A stretch of DNA of 58,953 nt from NCBI GenBank assembly GCA_030180075.1, contig JASNJN010000380.1:1-58953 (forward strand), written 5' to 3'. Made by a program: the position numbers and the translations under genes. The DNA comes from Mikrocytos mackini. Taxonomy: Eukaryota > Endomyxa > Ascetosporea > Mikrocytida > Mikrocytiidae. Shown here piece by piece: positions 51,001-58,953 of the stretch (its first letter is position 1; each line of letters starts with the position of its first letter). Under the pieces are notes generated by a model. The model was not told the origin of the DNA, did no database searches, and worked only from the letters and a program-made list of their open reading frames with translations.

Positions 51001-52350
51001 CTTGAGACCTTCTTTGCACTCTGTGTCCGATACTAGAGAACACGAGTCATTGGCCTCTTCTTTAAACCCTATATTCCCCAAATATAAAACAGCCGAGACT
51101 ATCTGGAATATCTCGACCACTTCTTTCTCTTTCAATCCAAGTAACAAGAACGCTCTTACCATTTCCTCAAATTCTGTTTCATCGTCAATATTTTCTACTT
51201 TCGTGCACTTGCTTTTGGAGAGGTATTTAAAGTCGCGTGTTGTTTTGCCGTCCAACTGGGTATCTTTTATTACTCTGCTCTTAATATTGCTACATGCCTC
51301 TTTGTGTGATGATCCACTGTCTCCTGCTACCACGTCGGAGAGTACACTTTTCCTTCTCTTTGTCTTCGAGTTGAGACATGATAGAAGCTGATAGAAAACG
51401 TGATAGTTTCGTTCGTCGTTTGCCTGGTCAACGACTCTTATTTTTTCTAACAAATAGGACTCTATCTTAGCCCCCATAATAGACGTATTTTCGTTAAAGT
51501 AAATCCTGATGTATTTCCCGAATCTGGAGGAATTGTCATTTCTTATGGTTTTTGCATTACCGAACCCTTCCAGTACGGGGTTTGTCATGAGTATTTTCTC
51601 TTCAATATTCCCTGTCCCTGATGAATCGCTCGAAGACGAACTGGAACTGGCCGTCTCCAACTTAGTGCTCGATATACGCGCCAGATACCTCAAACAATGC
51701 TTGGTGGCCTCCGTCTTTCCAGACCCGGAATCCCCACTAATGATTATACTTTGGTTTATTCTTTCCCCAGAACTGCTCTTCTTAAAAAAGAGCGATCTAA
51801 AAGCAGAGTCCGCCACCTTGAACACATGCGGCTTCTTCGGTTCAAAATTTCTTAGTGCCCTTTGATACTCGTCCACGACTTCTGGAGAATATAATGGGAA
51901 GGGGCAATATGGGTTAATCGCAATCATGATCGACCCGATCTCTGTGTAAATATAGTCCGTTTCGAATCTCTTCCTAAGATTATGCAAGATGAGAGGGGGG
52001 TGCAGGTCATCAAGCAATACGAGGTCTTCCACAGTTCTGTCGAGGCTCGAATGTTTTAAAGGGTAGACGAACTCCTCTTGGGTCTTTTTGTTCAAACTAG
52101 TCGTCACCCCTGTTTCAGTCTCATAAGCAGTAGGCCCCACCTTCTTCGCTGGTATAAACAGTTCTGTTGAATCTGGTATCCAAAACCAGTCGCCTGTGTC
52201 AACTCCCCCAGTGGTTGCCAATTCGGGAGGACAATCCCATGTGACTTCTTTCGTGTCTCTGTTGTAATAATACGTTAGCCCAGTTGTAGTTTTCAAAGCT
52301 TGCCATGTGTTGTGTTCTATTTTTTCTCTATCGTACCATTGCGTAGCCAT
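48001..52350 (-). CDS. Myosin heavy chain, WW-motor-MyTH4 (class IV-like)
   Basis: 1449 residues, one uninterrupted frame. An N-terminal WW domain lies at about 12-43 (W16, YYY 27-29, W38, P41). The myosin motor spans about 98-830: P-loop GDSGSGKT (206-213), switch I NDNSSRFGK (271-279), switch II DIFGFE (533-538), actin-binding region near HYIRCVKPND (728-737) and converter to about 830. Loop 1 has a serine-rich insert (235-244), and another insert lies at 328-358. No clear IQ motif; a long helical neck/tail follows. The MyTH4 domain is about 1150-1320 (LRDEILCQILKQLNANPS). The C-terminus is acidic with polyproline (DLPPPPTKDE, DDDVPPPI), a possible WW or SH3 ligand. WW plus MyTH4 recalls Acanthamoeba myosin IV, but no SH3 is seen. 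Confidence 0.92.
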   Translation of the reverse strand: MATQWYDREKIEHNTWQALKTTTGLTYYYNRDTKEVTWDCPPELATTGGVDTGDWFWIPDSTELFIPAKKVGPTAYETETGVTTSLNKKTQEEFVYPLKHSSLDRTVEDLVLLDDLHPPLILHNLRKRFETDYIYTEIGSIMIAINPYCPFPLYSPEVVDEYQRALRNFEPKKPHVFKVADSAFRSLFFKKSSSGERINQSIIISGDSGSGKTEATKHCLRYLARISSTKLETASSSSSSSDSSGTGNIEEKILMTNPVLEGFGNAKTIRNDNSSRFGKYIRIYFNENTSIMGAKIESYLLEKIRVVDQANDERNYHVFYQLLSCLNSKTKRRKSVLSDVVAGDSGSSHKEACSNIKSRVIKDTQLDGKTTRDFKYLSKSKCTKVENIDDETEFEEMVRAFLLLGLKEKEVVEIFQIVSAVLYLGNIGFKEEANDSCSLVSDTECKEGLKKAAKLLKVEEKGLKLALTKKMSKVSGENIVGDIRIENAYKVRDAISKTIYSRLFTYIVKIVNDSLKVGDGKKSGHYSSIGILDIFGFEIFKKNSLEQLCINYTNERLQQLFNLTTFKLEEELYAREGIKFDSVCHWDNAQVIESIGGKKNSVFFLVDEELKIPGGNTKDLIDKIRTLSRKEKKNGNEIIHGGLDKMKVTHYAGSVDYDPSEFLEKNNDTLMPNLVELLSKSEGIVSEFFKEDASLLSQGALRLKKSVVKRFNSELNSLMSSLSSTGTHYIRCVKPNDMKKPGLFTSRRSYEQLLYAGVFEAVKIRKTGYPFNMPLTEFNERYGPLFDISGSGTSVTKDIVQKFKLNKDNVKIGKTKIFYRSGEFRTMELRWSIFTEKSRINETLKRLCKEVEANPDQDERKLEELVRFIIRAEELNVDNKYTKLADKIYEKAVESRMDSRTKELINQALTCKDEEFIAKVLHKIEKKRYRTRKCLKLKDIYTKLCSANRALKRGIRLVKQDVLEEGLEKAKQVPLSEQESKLVADAVLYLENIKYIDQVLGGIFSSGNTKIIDTKELSPILDRAKSINYFSNDIIRAGVYLERMKNIEQAAKQAIEYLQEDEMETIVQASTEARYTSAIIKKLKAKSNMSKNELRKEQLRISSKLKDPERVFWLTVSIKNEVLQMHKLQFELPNFPALIGAEAFSKYQFFGRGELFETYLKWSKKSIPHALTDVRSTVINPDESADKMKAKNDKEMKKKLNKLAIRIFKFIQILMGDKTPSKKNTIEKCRTVILSAGVSYVALRDEILCQILKQLNANPSKESVAKGIELLKVCISSFPPSEEFQSFLESHILCKMTGIEKMTFLYILHYKCYHAEIVQKIPRSQQRLKMPSDAEIESAKRNEYNHDIQEPLPHLHKTDLKHIEKALEQLVQTHIQKHKYRKDTEDEASEMESAGDLPPPPTKDEVANSIAIPDLNADEQEDVEVPDINQYLDSDDENNDGDDDVPPPI

Positions 52351-53008
52351 AAAATTTTATTTTTTATTTGATCTCAATTGGTTTCCAAATTAATGAGTTG
52401 TACAAACAGAGGGTATACACGACCGTACTGGTAAGTTTGCCCTACACCATGCAACGATACTGATTATTTAATATAATACAGATCGTTTAGTACTTTGTGT
52501 ACTACGATTACTCAATGTACACAAACTTTTTAGATGTTAACGCATTTATATTCGATTTTAAGATATGCATATAAATTTTCAAAATAAATTAATGATTCCC
52601 TGCAGGCTATGTCGATATATGTGTTGTATTTCATTTGATACGTATATTTTTGAAATTTAAATTTTAAATTATAAAACTATTATGAATATAATTTTTTCTA
52701 ACTCGTTACATGTGATTATATCCCATTTAACCAACAATCATAAAATGACTAAACAAAGACTTGTAGCTTCGGACTTCTTTTGCCATCCATGGAAACTGTA
52801 CTTTCAAGACTTCTATATTTTATAGGCGCGTTTGGTTAACTATTAGAAGTGTGTATAATTTAGAACACTCTTTCGGCCTTGAATATATGTATGTCTTCCC
52901 AGATATAGCGTAATATAAACTTATTGAGAGATTTGGCGGACATTTAAACGAATTGCCAATGGCGAAAACATTTCTGGGGGAATTTTTGAAAATTTAGGAA
53001 ACATAAAT
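52351..53008. other. Upstream region of the myosin gene, no other gene
   Basis: AT-rich. The myosin ATG is preceded on its strand by ATAAAATTTT. No further gene, RNA or repeat recognised before the transposon-like DNA starts near 53.0 kb. Confidence 0.5.
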
Positions 53009-53097
53009 ACAGTCCGCCCTGGATATAAGAAAGTTTGGTAGGAGTACACTTGGTAACATATACTATATAATGTACCGCAGCCTGTATTTAAAGGGTT

Positions 53098-53122
53098 TAA
53101 GACGGGGCGGAGCCCCGTCTTA
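53098..53122. repeat. Perfect 11-bp GC hairpin (H1 type)
   Basis: TAAGACGGGGC pairs with GCCCCGTCTTA around loop GGA and is followed by TACCCCGCACA. Compared with 267-293, the loop length, the GGGGC/GCCCC core and the downstream word are the same, but several stem positions differ and still pair. It lies about 150 bases beyond the 3' end of the Merlin-type transposase. Confidence 0.7.
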
Positions 53123-53219
53123 TACCCCGCACACACACCCAGAACGATTTTTTTCAAAATTTTGAATTTTTGACCTCAAAAATTAAATATGATATTTGGT
53201 AAATTTTCAGAATTTTTTC

Positions 53220-53248
53220 CGAAGGGGGGACCCTTGCGGCCCCCTTCG
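53220..53248. repeat. GC hairpin, H2 type
   Basis: CGAAGGGGG pairs with CCCCCTTCG around loop GACCCTTGCGG. The same loop occurs at 35194-35236. It sits only 21 bases past the transposase stop codon at 53269, so it may be a terminator-like or transposon-associated structure. Confidence 0.65.
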
Positions 53249-53268
53249 TCAAAATTTTAGTAATCATT

Positions 53269-54189
53269 TTATTCATTATCAAAGAATTTATTTATATCTT
53301 TAATGAATTCTCCCCAAGTTTTCTTTTTATTTCTCCACATCCATTCTGCTAGATATAACTCGCAATATCTCCTAGACCCTTGGTCAATGCAATTCTTTCT
53401 TGTCCATCTCTTATATATACCCCACATATTCTCAATGTTTTGAGTATGGATAATCAATTCCCTGTCGTTCACTGTTTCAATATTCGGGGAAACGAAGTTT
53501 TCGCTATGATTTACTACAAAATGTTGCAACCCCAACTGGATACATGCCGTTTTGTATGTTTTCCACCCATCTGTTAAAATAACAGATTCTTCCTTTACGT
53601 AGTTATCTATTACCTGTTTCAACGTGTCCATAGTTCTATTAGGAACAAGAACGACAAATTAGTCCTTGGTAATCCGGTTTATTCCTGCGACTAACCATTG
53701 CTCGGGGACAAGGCGCCCTCTTTGGTATTTTCTTTTATAGAGTAACGTTTCGTCAATTTCTATAACGTTATCTTCCCCGCCGATCTTTTGGAAAGATCTG
53801 AAGTTCGATTCAAGGCATATATTCCTAAGGAGTTTCAAATTTTGACAAATAGTCGTCCGGCTACTTATGTTGCATTCTCGCATTAATATTTCGTAATTAT
53901 ATACTCCTATATAGAAATAATATAGGAATATTACCAGTTCATAAGCCTTTATTCTCGATTTTTCAAAAAACGTCCCTTTGGTCATGGCAAAACGAGCTTT
54001 GCAATATTGGCATACCCATCTTCTATTCAAAGTACCCCTGGAATAATGCTCGTGTGTAGTAGTTATCATATCGCAACTTACGCACGTTCCCGAACTTTTA
54101 ATCAACCCTACCGATAACAAATACTCAACAATGTTTCCACTCTTGTGTATATCTTGTAGCAATGATGCTAGGTTGATAATGTGTGTCAT
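53269..54189 (-). pseudogene. Merlin / ISXO2-like (IS1595-type) transposase, one nonsense codon
   Basis: About 306 codons in one frame, interrupted only by TAA at 53661-53659. The N-terminal zinc ribbon has C-x2-C (CVSC) and C-x2-C (WVCQYC) and MTKGTFF. The DDE catalytic domain has the first Asp in IEIDETLLYKRK, the second in ILTDGWKTYKTA and the third acidic region in HTQNIENMWG. Order and spacing match the ISXO2/DDE_Tnp_IS1595 family, which in eukaryotes is called Merlin. The stop falls between the first and second catalytic Asp, so no active enzyme without readthrough. Everything else is intact, so inactivation is recent or the stop is a sequencing error. Terminal repeats were not fixed. 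Confidence 0.88.
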
Positions 54190-56630
54190 TTCAAAAAATA
54201 AAAAACTTTAAAAAACCAATCCTAAAATTAAACACACGATACAACAACAATAAAAACATGAAGAAATGATACAGCAACCAACAATAATGATTTACCTTCC
54301 TCAAATCACAATGAAGTTCTCCCATGTTACTAAGTGTACTCGAACCGAAAGTTTCTATAAGGACTTGTGCTTATAGTCACCAAAACAGGCCCAAACTACC
54401 CAAACTACCCAAACACACCCAAATTCAATAAATTATTTTTCCAATTAGGCCAAAATTTAGTCCAACTTTAATATATGATAGCTTGTATACACCATATAAC
54501 GGTTTGAATACAAACATTTGTGATTTTATCGTAATTAAAGTGGAGAGACTATAAAAATATTTTAATAATCACATAGTAAAAATCTAACAATTTGGCCCCA
54601 TTTATCTTTAAAATATCGTTTGATAGTTAGTTTTTTAGAATTTATAAAGCTTTAAAGAATAGTTACATATTTAATACACGGTTGGTGTATAGTTTAACAT
54701 AAATATATTGACATTTATTTAAAATTAACCAATTATTATCTCAATTAATATCTAAAATTAAAACAAATTTCATCGGAATTGAAAGAAATATATGTATTCT
54801 GAATGAATAAAATTAATCAATCAATATTTTTAAATAAATAGTCCGTTCCATATAGTTTTGGTATCATTTTTATTATTTGATTTTATTTTAAAAGTAAATC
54901 CGATATATTCTCAATTTATCATACAATGAACTATTATATCATGTCTGTAGCTGAATTAATACAATATACATGATATTTGTGTTCAATTAAGATAATTTAT
55001 GCTGTTTGTAATTTATATATATAATTATTTACATTCAATTTCAATAAAAAATTAAGGAGAATGGTTATGTTAGACAAAGCTCTAAACTATAGAAAACTAT
55101 ATTTTATATTATTCAAAAACGATCTTGTATCAATCATATTGCAGCTGAATCGTATGGGATTCCTATGGGGGAATAAATATTAAAAGAATCGATAAAATGG
55201 GAGTTTGAAATTTTCTGAACGATTTTTTATACTGTAGAAAATTTGTTTGTTCAATAGTAGACTTTGTAATAAGACCTTTAATGTTATATCGAAACCAAAT
55301 ATCGACCAAAGGGGTTCATTTTTATTAAAATATACCATTTCCCCCAAAATCCGCCCTCCTACAAGAAAATGCCTTCTATAATCAACTAAGAATTTTCGGA
55401 CAATTTGTTTTTTCTTATACCCAGAGTTTACTGTATATAATTTGTTGAAGTTGTAATCAGTTTAATACATTCACATTCTTGAATATTTGGTTCTTGTTAT
55501 TCATTTCTTCTGATTCAGAACATATTTAGCACCATCTTCATCATGATGATTGGCTTAAAGCCACCTTAGTAAAAATGTCACTTCCGCAAAACATTTAATT
55601 CTGTTGAAATTTTCATGTCAATATTGGAAACACCGTTCAGCGTGGAGGTAATCTAGATGTCGCACATCCGCGTAGCCAACTCTATAATCTCAAATCAGTC
55701 TTTTTATGCCCCCAACCCCTTAAATTCTGTTGAAATTGGTTCCATCTGGGGACATAAGATATCCGGAATGGTCCAATTCATTATGTCGGAATCCCATTCT
55801 CGTTAGAATATGTTAAAAAGACGATGCATCAGTTGTTATTTCAACACCGCGTGTTTTCCAGTTATTCGCCAAATGTAAGAATATCATGATCGTCTCTCAA
55901 TGCTAAAACGCTAGAACACACTTTCTATTTAAAATACCAACGACTCCAATAACCCACACCATATTATAGCGGCTTGTCACCCCTTTTCTACCATGACAAC
56001 ACGTGATAGGGGTTAATTCTAAATGAAGATTAACTAATCGATGTAGTCACAGTCAAACGGTGTTGAACAACAATCCATGAATTCAAATATAATTTTCCTA
56101 AAAATGAGAGTATTTTGTATGATAGATGCACTTAATTCAACACATTGAATAGAGTTATCTTATATACACATACAGGTGAAGTTTTCAAAACATTTTGTAA
56201 AATCCTCCAAGGATATTTTCTTTTAACAAGAAAATCATTCTTCGGTGACACTTCCTTTAATGAATCGCATATACGACGAGTTCCTTCCCATATATATGGC
56301 TGTTATTAATTAGTTGTATCTGAACGACATAATATTACCTAGTGATACAATATAATTACCAAAGTCAATTCATCAAGCGCTATTAAGATAGTCTATTTCA
56401 ACAGATTTTATTTGTTCTACACCATCAATAATTTATCGTCTTCTATCTTCATCATATTTTGTTTTGGCCCTAGGAGTTTTGGAATGATGTATTTTTTATA
56501 AGATTATTTTTCTTTGGGCCTAAATACATCCTATAGCGCAATTTATTTGTCATAATCATTCTAGCCGAATGAAGTGCTTTAAAATTCTAGATTTAGGATT
56601 TAAATGTGGGGTTAAGTTTTAAAAAACAAC
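54190..56630. other. AT-rich intergenic DNA, transposon-end motifs only
   Basis: No gene recognised. A short tandem run of CCCAAACTA/CCCAAACAC units lies at about 54385-54425. CTTATACCCAGAGTTTACTG at about 55419-55438 is the inverted counterpart of CAGTCCGCCCTGGATATAAG at 53011-53030, both next to TA, so they may be the two ends of a Tc1/pogo-type element enclosing the Merlin pseudogene. Confidence 0.45.
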
Positions 56631-56832
56631 ACAGGGCGTATGTATATTTATCTTTAACATAAATTATTTGTTTACTTCTATGTTCTTATTAACTTATTAT
56701 ATTGAAAAATCTAAATTTTAAGTATCAAANNNNACAGGGCGTATGTATATTTATCTTTAACATAAATTATTTGTTTACTTCTATGTTCTTATTAACTTAT
56801 TATATTGAAAAATCTAAATTTTAAGTATCGAA
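56631..56832. repeat. 99-bp duplication across an assembly gap
   Basis: The 99 bases before the NNNN at 56730-56733 (ACAGGGCGTATG...AAGTATCAAA) recur directly after it with a single visible mismatch. An identical overlap on either side of a gap is an assembly artefact in which two contig ends were not merged. It should not be read as biological. Confidence 0.85.
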
Positions 56833-57213
56833 CTTTTACCAATTAACAATAAAGTATTTTACAGTCGGGCATCATTAGAGACTCCAAATTACCGTTTTGC
56901 TCTTGATTTCGGTAACGGTAATGATCATCAAATACCGGTAATTTACCGCTGGTAATTCCCTTTTGAAGAGCGCTAAGAAAGTCATAAAATAATGGTGATA
57001 GTTTTAATATTCGATTGTTTATAAACTATATGTTACAATTTTATAAATTTATATATTGATATACATGTTAGTGTTACACGATTGAAGATGTGTCAAGCCA
57101 AATGTCCAAAATAAATGGGTCAAAATATACTTTTTATATAGTATCTTAAAAAACTTATGATAAATAAGGGTTTCATAACCATACCCAGATATTTATTATA
57201 AATATGTAATAAC

Positions 57214-57848
57214 TAGGGTGCGGATAATATGTGACTTTTTTGTGTCCGAAAAATATGTGAATATGTGACTTTTTGGCGATAAAATATGTGATTTTTCAAA
57301 GTAGGCATATTTTCACCCAATACATCTGAAAGTTTATGTTCTAGCATGTTTCTCGTGTTCAATTGGCATGGATTCTATGATTTTTATTGCTTAAACTATG
57401 AAAATTTTTATTTTTTATCAATTATATTTCCATGGTGTTCAAAAAATCAAAATTGAAAAATTCTCAAAATTTTTGCCTGAAAATGCTTCTATGCGTTTAT
57501 TTCAACAAAATAACATAGCTAAGATATTTCTTATCATTTGAAAAGTATATACAAAAAAATTTTTGACAATCTTGAAATTGTCCATATTTGGGCTGTAAAA
57601 TTTTGTATTATCAACCAAAAGTTCATTAGTTTTCTCTGAAATGATATCTACATATACAACTATACGTTAGAAATCATTTAATAACAAAATTTTGGGAAAA
57701 TTCGAACTTTTTATTTACCCATTTTCTCCCAAAATAGGGGTCTGATATGTGGATATATATGACTTTACATTATAATTTGAGCCAAAATTTCCAGTTCGAT
57801 ATGTGGATATATATGTGATATGTGGATTTTCATATTATCCGCACCCTA
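57214..57848. mobile_element. hAT-type MITE, 635 bp, perfect 8-bp TSD
   Basis: Ends TAGGGTGCGGATAATATG and its reverse complement CATATTATCCGCACCCTA, flanked by perfect 8-bp repeats GTAATAAC (57206-57213, 57849-57856). Three times longer than its relatives at 1392-1590 and 7006-7205. Subterminal ATATGTGACTTTTT words recur near the left end. Non-coding. The 3' end of the target (ATAAC) matches that of the other copies, implying an insertion preference. Confidence 0.9.
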
Positions 57849-57856
57849 GTAATAAC

Positions 57857-58953
57857 TATAATTATAAAAAATTAGTTTCGTATACAAATGAGATGAATCG
57901 CATTTCGGAAAATGATAATATATGTTATAAAAATTAAATTCATTAAACTAATTTAGTTTTTAAACAAACCAAAGTTGACATAAAATAATTGGTGAAATAA
58001 AACATCTACACTATATTTCTTAACTAAATCAAATCGATTTTGTTTTCAATCATTATGTGTTGTAAACGTATTTCATAAAATTTTTAAAATTACATCATTT
58101 TTGAAAATTATTAAAATTGCATTAAATATATCCGTTTAAAATAAAATAGAAAGTTATTAATGTTATACCAGAATAACAGTCAATTTTAAGTCAATTTTTT
58201 AAAAAGTTATTTTTATGTACCCTTTAAAATATTAAAATCTGATTTTATCGAAAACAAAGCTATTAAAAAACAAAACAAAAATTAGAATAAGTATAAACAC
58301 GCTAGATGTACATTTTACAAAAAAATGATGTAGTTCAGTTTAGGTTTATAGCATTTTTAAATTAATTTAATTTTAATAACTGCTGTATTTGGTTCTTTTG
58401 CGCCAATAGAATGCCTGCCCGTTATCCTTTCTATTAAATACAACTGCCCCGACGTTTCCTTTCAATCGGGGCAGTTGACGGTGCTTACAGCGGCGTCTTC
58501 CACTGCTCTTAGAAGTGGGGTTTTGTTTTGAAGTAGAAAATAGGGGTTGACCGGACCACTTCCCAAAAAACACAGGAATTTTTTCGACATTTTATTTTGC
58601 TTAAAATCATTCGAAAAATATATATGTTGTTTCTCGTCAGATTTTAACATAAATGGCTAGTTGAAAATAATAATTTTTTATTTTCCCGAAATATTTTTAA
58701 ATTTTACGTTTTTGCACCAAAAATTCACAACTTTATGACAAAAAATGTCAAGAAAACCTTTGTAATTTTTAAAAATAAACCTTATTTTTGAATGAATGAG
58801 CTTAAAATCTATAAATATGGATATATTAACATCTATAATTATCGAAATAAAATTTTTATAAAAATGTTAATTCCTGTGTTTTTTGGAAAAAGACCGGACC
58901 CCAGAAAACATGGCCTTTCTTTTAAAGTCCCTTTGCACGCCTCCAGTTCATAA
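57857..58953. other. AT-rich intergenic DNA with a short foldback
   Basis: No gene supported. A 19-base inverted match, CCAAAAAACACAGGAATT at about 58563-58580 and AATTCCTGTGTTTTTTGG at 58869-58886, each near a GACCGGACC word, could be a small foldback element. Frames at 58373-58650 (-) overlap it and are not convincing. Confidence 0.4.

Noticed and set aside
58373-58650. Possible zinc-ribbon start of a second Merlin/ISXO2 transposase (CPD..KGNVGAVVF...FYWRKR)
   Set aside because: Needs a frameshift, lacks the second cysteine pair and has no catalytic part nearby; too weak to call.

Overview
The window reads as nuclear DNA of a small, AT-rich, intron-poor unicellular eukaryote. The long genes (a 1449-residue myosin, a 672-residue kinase, a 584-residue gamma-tubulin-complex protein) are single uninterrupted frames using standard stop codons. 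Two divergent gene pairs are separated by only 12 and 10 bases. Gene content (V-ATPase proteolipid, Pol I zinc-ribbon subunit, proteasome lid subunit, RGS-containing AGC kinase, WW/MyTH4 myosin) is eukaryotic. The myosin layout resembles class IV myosins of Acanthamoeba and some SAR protists, so a reduced protist is more likely than a fungus or animal. The lineage is an inference and is not proven.

Layout. 1-31.5 kb is a transposon graveyard: two piggyBac pseudogenes (2.6-4.5 and 22.8-24.8 kb), an intact MULE transposase (4.7-7.0 kb) and a decayed MULE (15.0-17.4 kb), a G+C-rich R2/CRE-type non-LTR retrotransposon (10.8-14.7 kb), a Tc1 element with long inverted ends (28.5-31.5 kb), and several non-autonomous elements recognised by terminal inverted repeats and target-site duplications. 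These include three hAT-type MITEs (two with perfect 8-bp duplications), a MULE-type foldback with a perfect 9-bp duplication, a piggyBac-type MITE flanked by TTAA and a pogo-type MITE flanked by TA.

31.6-52.4 kb is the host gene island. It contains, in order, RPA12 (-), VMA16 (+), RPN6 (-), a G+C-rich secreted unknown (-), a transposon pocket (hAT remnant, TGCCTCAAAA element, gag remnant), a GRK-like kinase (+), an unknown protein (-), a gamma-tubulin-complex protein (+), a repeat pocket, a seven-helix membrane protein (+), a MyTH4/PH-like protein (+) and a WW-myosin-MyTH4 heavy chain (-). A GRK-like kinase and a seven-helix receptor-like protein lie 4.4 kb apart, and a motor-less MyTH4 protein lies tail-to-tail with the MyTH4 myosin. 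These suggest a receptor-desensitisation pair and an actin-motor/cargo pair, but neighbourhood is the only link.

52.4-59 kb is again AT-rich and repetitive, with a Merlin/ISXO2-type transposase broken by one stop codon, a third hAT MITE and an assembly gap flanked by an identical 99-bp duplication.

The least explained signal is a dispersed, G+C-rich, non-coding repeat present three times (about 20.3-21.8, 26.9-27.7 and, inverted, 43.1-44.1 kb). It has a near-identical 3' module, iterated GTTTCARAAATAA motifs and small hairpins whose paired bases differ between copies while pairing is kept. A second set of short G+C-rich hairpins (near 0.1, 0.3, 35.2 and 53.1-53.2 kb) shows the same kind of covariation.
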